Of a DNA stretch of 64,000 nucleotides, positions 1 to 11,823 are shown one piece after another (position 1 is the first letter of the stretch; the number at the start of each line of letters is the position of its first letter). The notes below the pieces were generated by a model. That model saw nothing but the letters and a program-made list of their open reading frames with translations, was not told where the DNA came from and ran no database searches. This DNA is from Brachionus manjavacas (Eukaryota > Rotifera > Eurotatoria > Ploima > Brachionidae). Made by a program: the position numbers and the translations under genes. The DNA lies in assembly GCA_019054805.1 (NCBI GenBank), contig JAHQIY010000028.1, positions 496,001 through 560,000 on the forward strand, in the 5' to 3' direction.

Positions 1-330
1 AATGTTACCATATTTCTTAAATATGAAGAAAGTGACTAAATCATCTGCAAATAATTAGGGGTAAAAATTTTTTTTTGGCGGTGTTTTGGTACGTCATTAA
101 TAAATATTAAAAATAAAAGAGGGCTAATATCGGCACCCCGGGGGACGCCAGTTGCTATTTCTCCACAAGTAGACTCATAATTATTTAATTTAATAAAAAA
201 AACTTTCTTTTATTTAAGAAATTCTTTACCCATTCAAGAATATAGAGAGGGACTCCAGTTTTACTTAGCTCGTAAATGATACCGCTATGCCAAACCTTGT
301 CAAAGAAAAGAGACTATTTGGACTTTTTGG
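1..330 (-). mobile_element. Non-LTR retrotransposon (LINE family B) reverse transcriptase fragment
   Basis: Reading the reverse strand, the piece begins near 304 with FDKVWH, continues through a segment like VPLYILEWVKNFL, then the SPLLF block, and ends at the window edge with [17 protein letters not shown]. These are the palm motifs of a Jockey-type reverse transcriptase. The same residues occur in the longer copy at 56600-58340, so both belong to one family. The copy is cut by the window edge and has lost its other domains. No intact frame. Confidence 0.8.
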
Positions 331-474
331 CTGATTGGGTCTATTCCAAAAAGAGTTTTGGCTTGTCATAACACTAAAGGTGGTCATTTCAAATATTAAA
401 TTGTAAAAATGTCTAAACTTTTGAACTGTTTTATTTCTTCAATTAACTGTATCCATTTTTTCTTATTTTATTTT

Positions 475-930
475 TGTGGGACATTTTTTCACTTTATTTT
501 TCATTTATTTGGTTTTATGTTTTTGAACTGATGGCAAATAAAAATTCAAAAAATTCTCTTATTTTTTAGCTGACAATTCAAATTGATTTTTATCAAATAA
601 AACATAAACTGAAATAATAAAATAAATTTGAATAATTAAGAATCAAGTATGTCATTATAAAAAATTTTATAAAGTAATAATTGTTAAAAAATTTTTATCT
701 TGATTAATTTGATGGCTTATTTTATTCATCGATTTTAATCGATACCTCAAAACAAATAAACAAAAATCCATATTTCCAATGAGAATTAAAATATTTTATT
801 CTACTTAGAAAAAAATTTTTTTGTTGTCTTTACATCACCTTTAAGGTATTCTTTTGGAATATTTAAAAATAAAACTAAATAGGAATTTGAGAAGTTAATA
901 AACAATTGAATGATTAATTTGAAAAAAAAT
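475..930 (-). mobile_element. Penelope-like element 3' end, inverted copy
   Basis: The reverse complement of this stretch matches about 33930-34380, including shared blocks around the words AATACCTTAAAGGTGATGT and TTGAATTGTCAGCTAAAAAA. Homology stops abruptly at GTCCCA on the distal side of both copies, which marks an element end. At 33130-34380 the same repeat follows a Penelope-like reverse transcriptase, so this copy is read as the 3' end of that family. Confidence 0.6.
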
Positions 931-989
931 TTTTTTAAAATTTAAAAGGTAAATTTATTTTTGATAGAAAAATAATCCCTAAATGATTG

Positions 990-1927
990 TTAACTCGAGT
1001 TTTCATTTAAATTTGAATTCAACTTAATGGGTGAATTCAATTCAGGCTGCGGGGTGAAATTGTTTTGGACAGCATTTTCTCTCTCGATGTTGCTCACAAA
1101 ATCCGGCTCGTCCGGAACAGAATTTTGATTCACCTGGCTGGAAAATTCCTTTTTAATGTTAGTTTCGTCGTAGGACGGCGGAAGGGAGTGGGTGATTGGC
1201 AGCGAGGAATTGTATGCGTTTTCATAAGCAGGTGGATCGAACGGGCTCGTGGTCCAAATTGAGCTGAAAAAACTCTGACTAACACTACTCTGTTGATTGT
1301 TGCTTCGATGTGATCTCATTTGATTATTCCTTCGCCTAGTAATTACATATCTTGATTAGAAAAAATAAAATAAAATTTTTTGCAAATTTTTTGTATTCTA
1401 CTTTCTTAATATAAGTAGTGATCCAGCTAAGATGCATAGAGATGAACATATAAGAGTAATCATGTAGAAAATATAGGTAAATTCTTTTTAGGTTAATATT
1501 TATTTAATGGACAAATAATTTATTAATTTAACTTACTAAAGTCAGAAGTAGGCGCTTCTTCTGTTGAGAATAAAAATTGAAAAAAAATGAAGATTAAAGA
1601 TAAAAGGCCTACTAAATATTCCAAGACAATTCCAGATGACTAAAATAGCCAAGCATTCCATTTTGGTATTGTCATCTTTGATATTGATGAGATCCGATGG
1701 TCTAATAAGACAAGATGATCCACTAGAGCATATAGATCTAAGGTCTTTTCTTATATTGGTGTATTTATCAGGCATTTGGGACAATGTGCAATTGTCTTGG
1801 TTAGCTGAATTGCCATAATCGAACAAATATGCATCTGATATGTCCAGCTTTTGGGAATTGGCACAAATTAACATCTCTGAATCATGCAGACCATCCAGCA
1901 AGCATGTGCATATTATTTTTTGATTCA
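990..1927 (-). CDS. Single-pass membrane protein with cytoplasmic PPxY motifs (coding exons; 5' end uncertain)
   Basis: Not recognised as a named family. Modelled exons on the reverse strand: 1613-1927, a 24-nt microexon 1537-1560, 1402-1483 and 990-1335 (TAA stop). Each junction has GT/AG and the phases agree. The N-terminal part is Cys-rich (CTC, NCT, CSSGSSC). The third exon supplies a membrane segment, ITLICSSLCILAGSLLIL, followed by the basic stop-transfer stretch RKRRNNQ. The Ser/Asn-rich tail carries DPPAYE and LPPSYDE, matching the PPxY ligands of WW domains such as those of NEDD4-type E3 ligases. This gives an adaptor-like type I topology, but no signal peptide is seen, so the first exon is missing or lies at 6368-6386. 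The acceptor before the membrane exon is pyrimidine-poor. Function is inferred from motifs only. Confidence 0.6.
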
Positions 1928-2460
1928 CTTAACAGAAAAAATTACCATTTTTCTGTAAAAATAAGAATTTATTAGTCAATGGACAAGTAGAAGCACAATG
2001 TTGATTTTTCGGAAAAAAATAAAATATTCTTTTTAGAAATAGAGTTAAATTCTAAGACATTTTTAATCCAAATTGGTGTGATTGAAAAGAAATAGCAAAC
2101 TGATTTGTTTTTAAATCTCACGTGGTTAGGGCGCAGGATTATTTTTTGCAATTACTTATCTAAATTTTTATTTAGCCTGGAAGAATTCTTTTAATATTTA
2201 TAGTCACCAGTAGAATAAATTCGAATCTGTTGAAATAATTTTTTAAAACTTACGATCCCGTGATCTTCAGCAAGCTTTTTTGTCTTAGAACACTTAAATA
2301 AAAAATTAAATAAATACCTGCCCTAAGGTGATCATAATAAAAGTTTCTAAAATTATTTTCTTTTTTTATTTAAAACCCTTTGTTGTCAGGATAATTTTTT
2401 TTATGTTTAGATAGAATTTATCATGTTGAACGTGAATCTATTAAATTTAGAAATAAAATC

Positions 2461-2760
2461 AAATATTTTTATATTACATCAAGACAATTACCCAAAGCAC
2501 AAATCTGTTCTTATAAATTTTTTAGAAAGAAACAGGATAAACTGGGTTTGCACTTGAATATCTTAAAATTTTTTTTTAGAGTATTTAATAGGTAAGGCCT
2601 CCGCCAAACTCTCCAGATCTGAATCCTATCGAAATGATTTGAAATGAGCTGAAGGATTCAATTAGAAAGCAGATAATTTATCCAGTTTCATTCTAAAAAA
2701 TTACTTCAAAGAACAGATTTGTGCTTTGGGTAATTGTCTTGATGTAATATAAAAATATTT
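2461..2760 (+). mobile_element. Tc1/mariner-type non-autonomous element with 52-bp perfect inverted ends
   Basis: Bases 2461-2512 are an exact inverted copy of 2709-2760. Between them, about 2585-2670 reads PPPNSPDLNPIEMI, a stop, then NELKDSIRKQ. This is the C-terminal block of Tc1-type DDE transposases (SPDLNPIE followed by W.ELK). The element is therefore an internally deleted Tc1-like copy. No clear TA duplication was identified outside the repeats; the termini lie within A/T runs, so the exact ends are uncertain by a few bases. Confidence 0.8.
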
Positions 2761-2933
2761 AATTTATTTTTAGTAAAAATGTTTAACCATACCGTATCCA
2801 TATCGTTGTTTAGCGACGCATACTTTAATACTATTAGTAGGATATTTGGTGCATGGTCTAACATAGACCTCACAATGTTAAATTTTTTATTTTAAAAGTC
2901 CTATGGGTCACATAGTCGATACATATTAAGAAC

Positions 2934-3574
2934 GTAGCGTTTATAATAGAAATTCAAATAGAAAAGCAGAGCTTCAAAAAAAATCTTTATTTTTATGGCA
3001 GCACTTAAAGCTAAAAAAAATTTTATATTTTTTTTAATTTATTCATAATTTTTCCAAAAGCGCGTCATCTAAAACACAAAAATATTAAAATAAAAAAATA
3101 TTAGAGAATATTAGAAACTTTGATTTTGAATAAAGAAGCAGCATTAAAATCATAAAATCTTCTCTCTTGTTCTCAATTAAGTGTGTGCTTAAAAAAAAAA
3201 CTTTTTCCACGCTGTTTTTTGGCATTTCGGCTTAATAAAAAGCATATAAATATAAGTGTTTATTATTTATTTTTTTTTAAAAAACAAAAATTCAAATAAA
3301 ATGGAAGTTGATAATGATTTTTCAATGATTTTGATTTTTTGTTCTCTTTTTTGTCTTAAATTTTTAAAATTTAAATGCCGGGTCAATAATTAAAATTAAA
3401 CTTTTTTATTATGTTTAATATTTTTTTTACCATAACTTTAACGTCGCATCTACAAAATAAAATCAATCAATATTTTTTATATTAAATTTTTTTTAAGTTT
3501 AAAACCCCTAGTCTCTAATAAAGACTTTTTTTGAAGCTCTGCTTTTCTATTTGAATTTCTATTAAAAACGCTAC
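2934..3574. mobile_element. MITE-like element with ~56-bp terminal inverted repeats
   Basis: 2934-2989 and 3519-3574 are inverted repeats beginning GTAGCGTTT and differing at about two positions. The interior is A/T-rich with no transposase coding signal. The length of about 640 bp suits a non-autonomous DNA transposon. The superfamily cannot be assigned from the ends seen. Confidence 0.65.
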
Positions 3575-5129
3575 TTTTTTTTACTTTTAATATTAAATAA
3601 AATATTTTACTGATCATTATTATTAAATACTGATCAATTAGTGAATAACCCAAACCAATCTACACATCGGAGTCATATTTTCTATGATCACAACCACCAA
3701 ATTAGGAATTATTTGAGTATAAATGGAGAATATTAAGGGTTACTTGTACCACTACTGAATTTTTTTTAAAATAATTAATTTTCAAATTTAAGTTTTTTAA
3801 ATGTTAAAAATAACCGAGCGATATTTAATAATAAAGAAGATCAATGGAATCTAACAATTATGCTTAAATTTACACAAATAATGGAAGATCTTATTTATCA
3901 TGAGAACACTCAAAGCTCTTGGGCTTAGAAAAATTGGAAAAATATCTTTTTTGAGTTTCTTTAAAACTTTTTTTAATGATCTTCCTCAAGGTATTTAGAC
4001 GTAGGGAATTTCAGAAAAATTATTGAGACTATTTTTTCAAACTTTTCTATTTCAAGTTCACAAACAAAATGATGTTTTCTTATTTTCGTTTGAAATAACA
4101 ATTTTCAACAAATTAATAAAATTTTTCAGATTTTTCTAAGACAACAAAGTTTAATGAAGTTAGTGGTGGAATTTATCATGCTAAAAAAATGACAAAATGC
4201 TACACTGGTAGGCTGATCTAGCTGCTGGGAATTGGATCTTAACAAAATTATAAAATTGAAACTGGATTAATTTTTAATCATATCACCTGGTAGAATTATT
4301 TATGGATGAAAAATTTTTTAGTTTTTTCGGCGTCAGTTAAACTGATTGATAGCTTGTTTAAAAAAAATCAAGTCTCTTTAATTTTATGGTAATTCAAGCA
4401 TTCATGATTTAGCACTAAATGTACTATGAAACATTAATTATTTGTTAACAATTTTTAATTTTTTTTAGTTTAACTCATATTAATTTTAATGAAATAAATT
4501 TAAGATAAATGTCTTTTTTTTTTAAATTTAATAATACTTAATTCCCATAATTAGTTATTAATTGATATAGAAATATAAATTTACATAAAATCTAAAATTA
4601 GTTAAATTAATTGCTAAATTTTCAATTCAATAACACAAGCTTTAAGCCATTGATGGAATGAGAATAATATAAAAAAGGAAATAAAAAACAAAAGTTATTG
4701 ATAAAAACAAATTTTAATATCAAAAAAATAAAGAGTTCACTTTGTATTAACTGCGATTTGGACAAATCATGGTCATTAATAACCAGAAAAATAGGCTTCA
4801 ATCAAGAATTTCAATAAATTTGTTTCAAATAAAATTGTGCTGTCACGACTTGTCACTCTAGACTCTGTTGGGTTAGCCAAAGTTATCTTATACAGAGATA
4901 CGATCCAGAACATGAATAATTTAGCCAAAAAGAAAACGCAAGTAGAAAATTTGAACTTTTTTTAATAAAATTTTTCTCAATTACTTTTAAAAATTTTTGA
5001 AATAAATATTTAAAAATTGACTTATATTTTTCGTGCTATAATATTTTGATCATTTGCTATAAAAAAAAATGTTATAAAAATTAATTGAAATGATATAAAC
5101 TTTAAACTAAAATTGATATTTTCTGGTAA

Positions 5130-5310
5130 AATTTTTATTTATTTATTTGTTTCTTTACCCAGCTAGAGCTCCTCCAGAATAAATAATCCAAAAAAAATTT
5201 AATAAAATTAAAATCAAAATCAAAATAAAGTAAGTTAGGTAAAAAAAATGCAAAGAAAGTTAAAAGACATATATAGAAAAAGGTTGTTACATGATACACA
5301 TGTATGATAA
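5130..5310 (-). mobile_element. LINE family A 3' tail
   Basis: The reverse complement matches the 3' untranslated end of the Jockey-like family found at 16550-16735, 18140-18292 and 32700-32886. Diagnostic features are GGAGCTCTAGCTGGGTA-like bases followed by an (AAAT)n tail. Only the tail remains, as expected from 5' truncation during target-primed insertion. Confidence 0.65.
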
Positions 5311-6367
5311 TTAAAATACATGATAAAAATATTATATACCGATGCTATAAAATTAATTTAGTAAATTAATTGATATCAAGTAATTGTAACAACCAAACTT
5401 ATTGAAAAGATGGTCCAAAGAAAGGGTTAGGCAATTATACAAAACCAATACATTTAAAATTTACGATTGATGTTAATCTTCGTACATGGACTAGAGCATG
5501 GCATTGGCAATGCGAGAACAGAAATGTTAACATTTCAAAGAAAAGTCATCAATCAAGTTCAACCTATTTTACTAATTCAAAGTTTTCAAAAAACAAAAGT
5601 TCGAAATACAAGATCTCATAAACTATAAAAGCAAATTTTCTAATCATAAAGTTACGAACTATTCAAAGTAGTAAATTTTTGTCTCATTTTTGTCAAAATC
5701 GGTTTACCAGAATGGAAAAACAGTAACTGTACATTTTAGAAAAAAAAACATGTAAACACATTTTGACCTTTATGTGCCTTTGGGAGTAAATAGAAAGAAA
5801 GGTAAAACTGCAAAAAATAAGAGAGCACAAGTGGTTCAACCTTCTGAACTTCAAGAAAATGCATTATTTTATTAAACTTACAAAATTTTCACTAGTTTTT
5901 AATATGACAAAAAAATTAATCAATTTTTAAAACAAAAAATCTTTTCATCTGTAAAAGCCAAAGTCAAGAAAATTTCAAGATCTATCTAGTGGTAAATTCG
6001 GTTTTCCAAAATTCGGAAAAATCATTCCAAAAAACCTATGTGTAAAATGTCGAAAAATGGGTTTTTGCTCTTTTTCGAAGTCGTCTAATTTCTTGTCCTT
6101 TTTATTTAAAGGACTCCTGTAAATTGTGTAGGACTTTTTGCGCTCTTGAATTTCATCAATCTAGTGGTAAAAAATCTATGCATTAAAGTTAATCTATTTT
6201 GGCAAAGAAAATTTATTGATAAAAAATGCCACATAATTTTAAATTTTTTATAAAAATCAGAAAATTTATTTCAATTGGGATGTGAGATTGTGCCAAAAGA
6301 GGCTCCTAAAGATGGCAAGGGGTTCGTATTGAGGGGTGAGGAAATTTTTCTCTTAGATTCAACTTAC

Positions 6368-6386
6368 CCGACGACCCGGCAGCCAT
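6368..6386 (-). CDS. Candidate first coding exon (MAAGSS..., phase 1)
   Basis: Inside a GC-richer island (about 6270-6520) the reverse strand reads ATG GCT GCC GGG TCG TCG G followed by a good donor, GTAAGT. The exon ends in phase 1, which is what the exon at 1613-1927 needs at its start. Joining all five exons gives a frame of 262 codons. Against it: the junction would produce no signal peptide, and the intron would be 4.4 kb. It could instead be the 5' end of another transcript. Confidence 0.28.
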
Positions 6387-9029
6387 ACCAATGCAATAAA
6401 CCACTGCTATTAGAAAACACGGTCTAAGCTTCAAATAGATGAGATTAAGCATCTCCGATTCAGGTAAAAATGCGGCTAGCACCGATTCAGGCCTCTTCTT
6501 TAGATTTAATTTGTGTGCGATGCTTTTAAATTTGAAAATAAAAAAAATTCTAAATATTTAGATTTAATAGCGAGAGCTTGAGTTACCTTTGTTTCACGTA
6601 AGCTCTGTCGCATAATATTAAATCTAGTAATATATAACACAAAATAAAATTTAAATGGGGAAAATATTTGATGTGTTGCTTTTAGGAAAATATCGATTTA
6701 TTTTAACAACAAAAATGAATAGAAAGGTACGATGTTGTGCTTACCTGTGCTCATTTGACTTCTCTGAATTAAAAACAGCTCTGTACCAACTTGAATAAAT
6801 GGCATCTAGAAAAATAACTTGATACTTTATTTTCTTTGTCAATTTAAACTTAAGAACAAACAAAGCCTGGATTCTTTAATTTTATTTTGGAATAATTTTT
6901 CACTCAAAAGCCAGTCTTTGGCAGTAGGCGAAAACTTGAATGTTGTTTTTCATTGAAATGATGTCTTGGGAAAAAATTTGCTACTTCGGCCTCACAGTTA
7001 GGTAATAGTTCAAAAAAATTATCTCACAAAATTTTTCTAGGCTAAATATTTAATAAATGTGATTTTTTTTACAAGAAAAATAAAATATTTTAAAATGTAA
7101 TTGAAGACATTTTATTAATTTTTATAGCTTGAAAAAAAAAGTGTATTTATACTTGAATTTATTGTTGATCTTTATTTTAGAAAGCATTTTTGAGATTCAC
7201 TATTTGTTCTACATAGTCTGATTACTTTTAAAGAATAATAATAAAAATTTTATTCAAAATTCAGCTAAGTAAATATTTTGAACTAAATAAAAAGTAAAGA
7301 TCATAATTTATTTTTTGCTAAGAATTAACATTTTTCAAATAGAGTAAAAAATAATTATTTCCTTTAGGATATTCTTTTATTTCATTTTACTTAAATTGTG
7401 ACGAAAACCAAATTAAACTAATTGAGTACTATTTTTGTAAAATTTATCAATGGAATAAATCAAATAAATGGGCAGGTTTATTAAAAAAATTTATTTTTTT
7501 TTTTAATATTGTTAAAAAATTCTAATTTTCTAAAAAAAAACAATCTTGTTGATACATTATTTTTCAGAAGTCACGGAATGATACATTATTTTGTTTTCGA
7601 AGATTTGGCACTTCAATAAGTAGGAATTTCTTTATTATTGATTTTAAGATTATTAATAAATTTTTATTTTTTAAACCAAAATTGGAAATAAAGTAAAAAA
7701 ATTAAGATGAAATGCGACACACTTTAATGGTAGATATTTATATAATATTATTAATTTCAAAAAGACCAGACCTGGTTTTAGTTGATTTTGATGAAAAAAA
7801 ATCAGTTGTAAATTACTTTATTAATAAAGATTTAATTAAAGTTCAAATTGGATTAATTGAATTTTAATCAATTTTAAATCTCTTGAGATTATTTAACAAT
7901 AATTTTTAATTTTTTTTTAAATAAAATTCAGTTCGTTTATTTAAAACTTAAAAAACAAATTCGATATTATTTATGATTTTTTTTTGTCTATTGACTCTTG
8001 AAAAAATTAATTCTAGGTAAAAAAAAGTGATAATTAATGACTGCATTATGCTGATATTTTGAAAAATATTTTGATGCAAGACCGTCAAAAAATTCCTTTA
8101 ATTTAATTTGGATTTTATTTAAAAAATTAACATGCTTCATAAAAATTTGAAAAAGTACTCATATTTTTGTTTTCCTTTAATTTTTTTCATCATATCAAAC
8201 TAATTGGTTTTTTTAGGTAAAACAAGAAAATTTGACAGCTGAAGAATAAAACCCTAAAAATAGGTAAATAGCTAAAATTATACACTAGGTAAGAGAAGAA
8301 TTCAAGAAGAGATTTTTTTTGGAAGTCAAAATGGGTACATTTTTTATAAAATACGAAAATAGAATGAATTAAAAAGGAATCAGTCATTCCCATTTTAAAA
8401 CTCTTTTCTTGGCTATTTAATAAAAAAGAATCTCAAAAAAATTCTAAATGTAAAATAATTAAAAAAGTTTAAGATTTCATCTATCATCTTTTTTAAGAAG
8501 AGGTGAGCAAAAGAAAAAAAAGTCATTTTTATTTTTATATTTTATTCAAAAAAATTAATTAACCAAATGAAGATGGCAATGGCTAGTATTTAAATGGGTA
8601 TTTAATAAAATAATTGGGCATTTAGCTAAAAATCAATTTGGATATTAGACAAATTTGAGTGCTTAAAATATTGAAATAGTGCTAATTAAAATATTAAAGT
8701 ATTTGAATGTTTATTTGAGGTCTAAAAAAATAAAATGAGTGTATAAAAATTCATTGTAAAAAGAGTATTAATTTATTGCACCAAATATGATACAGATATA
8801 AAGATGCTAATTTTTCTATTTTTCTCTAATCAATAAGATTAGACCCAATAATAAATTGTATACTACTCAATAACCATTTTTATAATACTTAACAATAATT
8901 TTTCTGTACCCAGTTTTTATTTCTTTTGCAATAATTTTGACAAAAAATAATTACCCAAATAATATGCATTTTTATACCCTAATAATTAATATAAATACTC
9001 ATTTAATAATAATCCGATGTTAACTAAAT
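6387..9029. other. AT-rich tract without recognised genes
   Basis: Apart from the GC-richer patch around 6270-6520, this is A/T-rich sequence with many homopolymer runs. I see no frame with family resemblance, no RNA gene and no strong repeat in it. Confidence 0.4.
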
Positions 9030-9031
9030 TA

Positions 9032-9850
9032 CAGAGTTGTTCAATAGTCAAAAAATGGAAGTCAAGTCATTAGACTTTAAAATTTTGACTTTCATTAACT
9101 GATTTTCAAATACTGGACAATTAAAACATTTAGGCAACTTTATGGAACTCTCGTTAGACCGCATCTGAAGAACGCTGATGTTGCTTGGAGTCCATATCCA
9201 AAAAAAGACATAGAAACCATAGAAAAATAAAATGCCGTGCAACAAAATTTGTCCCTGAGAAAAGGCATTACGAAGAAAGAACGTCCCCAAAGCTCTCTTT
9301 TTTGTACCAAGAAAAGACTAATGAACACGACTTTTCAACTGATATCTTCATTTTGCATTTAATAAGCCATTGTTCTAGTTCGTTGGTGTATTTATTTATC
9401 TTATTTTCAAGGCTCCCCTTTTTGTTATAAATGAAGAATGTAACTAGATCATCTGCGAAGAGCTGAGAGTATTCATTATTTGTTTGTTTCTTTTGGGGAT
9501 GTCATTAATATATATACTAAATAAAAGAGGACTAATTACTGAGCCTTGAGGGACACCTGCAGTTCTTTGGTATTTCTTGGCTCAGGTGATCATTGAAATG
9601 TTTGAAATGTAGAAATGTTTTTTAGTGTTATTTTATGGATTTTTTCTAGGACGGTCTCTTTTTCTCGGAGCTAAATTTGAAGATGTTGTTGGTTGTACAT
9701 CGCCGCTCAAGTGGTCATTCACATTTACTTTAATTGTCCTAGAGTCTAAAAAGGATCTAATCCAGTTATTCAAGGTGTTAAGAACCGGGTTTTGCATCTC
9801 TTAATCTTTCTTTTTAGTCCTCTTTCAAATATAGTTTAGTCAAAACTGCA
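9032..9850. mobile_element. Composite of decayed retroelements (CR1-like on +, LINE A on -)
   Basis: At 9032 a CAGAGTTGTTCA end resembles the hAT-like MITE at 53289. From about 9125 the + strand reads LYGTLVRPHLKNADVAWSP, then a KKDIETIEK segment, the thumb region of CR1-type reverse transcriptases. From about 9300 the - strand carries LINE family A palm motifs: [11 protein letters not shown] near 9440, then [20 protein letters not shown] upstream of it. Frames are broken. The stretch about 9590-9720 also matches 17130-17330 in inverse orientation. Confidence 0.7.
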
Positions 9851-10636
9851 GACAGCACACGCTAACAACTAACTACCATATAAATCATTAACTATTTGTT
9901 ACAACTTCGGATTCCATTAAATAAACTTTTGACTAAATTAAATTGTTTTATTTATTTCTTGGCTTAAATCCCTGAAATCCAATACCGAGGCTTTACAAAG
10001 GAATGAGATGGATTTAGAAATATCAAAAAACAGGCAACAAACTCTTTTTCTATTAAATGCCTCCAAAAGTAAAAAAAAATACTAAACTAATTTATTTACC
10101 TTCGAATCCTTAATTATCTTCTTTTGAATTTGATTGAATTATTAGATTACGAAATTCGGTCTACAAAAAACTAGAAATGAACAAGCAAAAAATTAATAAG
10201 AACTAAATTTTGTTTAAAATTAGATAGTCTCAAAATTAATTTTTGCTTTTTAATAAAAAAACTTGGCAAATTTTCCAAATTTAATGAACCAACATGAACA
10301 CCATTGACATTCGCGAGTCTAAATTCTAAAAGTAGAAAATAAAAAAACATTGTGCTTTTTTTCCTTGAATTTATTAATTTTTAAAACAACAAACAACAAA
10401 AATAAAATCGGTTTTATTACTAAAATAGACAAAAAAAATATATAAATTCATGTTTAAACTTAAAAAATAAAATTTGGAATATCTGTAATCTTATGGCGTG
10501 GAAAAATGAGACAAAAAAACTAATTGAAATTACATTGTTGAACAAAAAAAAAAAAAAAATTTTTTTGTTTTACTAAATTGGAAAAAAATTTCATCTAATT
10601 ATGAAAAAGGCAATAAAACACATAGTAAAAAAAAGA
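9851..10636. other. AT-rich tract downstream of the receptor gene
   Basis: This holds the presumed 3' untranslated region of the reverse-strand nuclear receptor. Several TTTATT words, which read AATAAA on the coding strand, lie between about 10370 and 10640, but none can be chosen as the functional site. No other gene is visible. Confidence 0.35.
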
Positions 10637-11823
10637 TCAACACAGACACTTCTCGGCAGCGGCCACAGGTCCGCGCTCACAGCTCATTTCGTCCAAAAAC
10701 TGCTCCTCTTTCTCACTAGCTGAGTCTAGCATCTTACCATTGGCTTCTTGGGCCAGCTTTCTCTCATTTTCTGTCAAAATGTTCATCAAAAATCCCTTGG
10801 AAGTGAGCCCGAACATATTCTGGGTCAAGAACATGTCGTACAACAGATGCGGCAGCTGAATTTGCGGACCCTCGACCTTGAACTGGATCAAATAGTGCAT
10901 AAATCTCATGCTAATGGACTTGATGTCGGTGAGAGCGAGCAGCAGTGACTCGTATCTGAGCGATGACTTGGCGTTCACTCGGCTCTCTCTGGCGCAAATT
11001 TGCTTCAACAAGCCCAAGCATTTTGTGCGAAAGCTCTCCAACTTGTCCACATTGGTGAACCCATAGTCGGACTTGAACAACACCAGCGCCTTCACACACA
11101 AGTACTCCTGTTTGGTGAGGTCGAGCCGAATCAATCGGCTTAGCATGGACACAAAGTGGTCGTAAATGTCAATCATTTTGAGGTCCTTGCACATCTGTCG
11201 GCTCATGATCAGATGCTCACTGATGACAAAGCAAATTTGGCCATTGTCTTTTTGTGTGTTGACTATAGAGCGCCACAAGCAGTCGACCAGGATCACCTCG
11301 AGAAAATTGAGCTCTATCGAGTAGGTCTGGTCTTCGAGGGTGAGCGAGCCAAAGTTGGGTATGCACTTGGCCCACGATATCAGCGCATTGCACTCCTGGT
11401 CCACCAGGTCCACAATCAACTGCTTGAGCTCATTGGTGTCGTAGTTGAATCTAAAGTTGATCAGGCGCTTCATTATTTTGTTTTGCTCTAGTGAGTTCTG
11501 CAGCTTTTCATTGTAGTCGGCCTCGATGGCGTTCAGGCAGTTGAGGAAGAATGTGTCATTGTCCGAGTCCGAGCATTTGTCGTCGTCTTCCATGTCGACG
11601 GAGTCGAGCTCGCCGGGGCAAATCATCTGTTGGCTGGTGGTTGACGAAGTGTCCACTGTGGGAGATTGGCTAGATATTGATTCTTCTTGGTATGTGTCCA
11701 ATTTTGGCATTTTGTTCAGTTGCGGGCACTCGTCCAGAGCGCTTGTTTTTGTCGCCGCTCTACTCATGTTTACTTTGTCTGCGCTGCTCTTTTTGTTGTA
11801 TTGTTTTCTCTCTCGCTTGGAAG
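10637..11823 (-). CDS. Receptor exon: hinge, ligand-binding domain and C-terminal extension
   Basis: One exon carries the hinge, starting [13 protein letters not shown] after the splice, an acidic Ser/Thr-rich linker, then the LBD. Visible landmarks are [20 protein letters not shown] (helix 3), [19 protein letters not shown] (helix 5) and [13 protein letters not shown]. Next come [12 protein letters not shown] (helix 11 region) and LLYDMFL (helix 12). About 60 residues follow helix 12, ending AEKCLC, a long F-like domain. The acceptor is TTTAAG before CTTCC. It enters in phase 2 relative to the codon begun by the DBD exon, making A+CT = Thr. Confidence 0.85.

Larger units (their letters stand above)
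1928..6367. other. Long intron or intergenic AT-rich tract
   Basis: No supportable exon was found. It holds a Tc1-type remnant (2461-2760), a terminal-inverted-repeat element (2934-3574) and a LINE 3' tail (5130-5310), which are listed separately. The remainder is A/T-rich with scattered stops in all frames. Confidence 0.5.
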
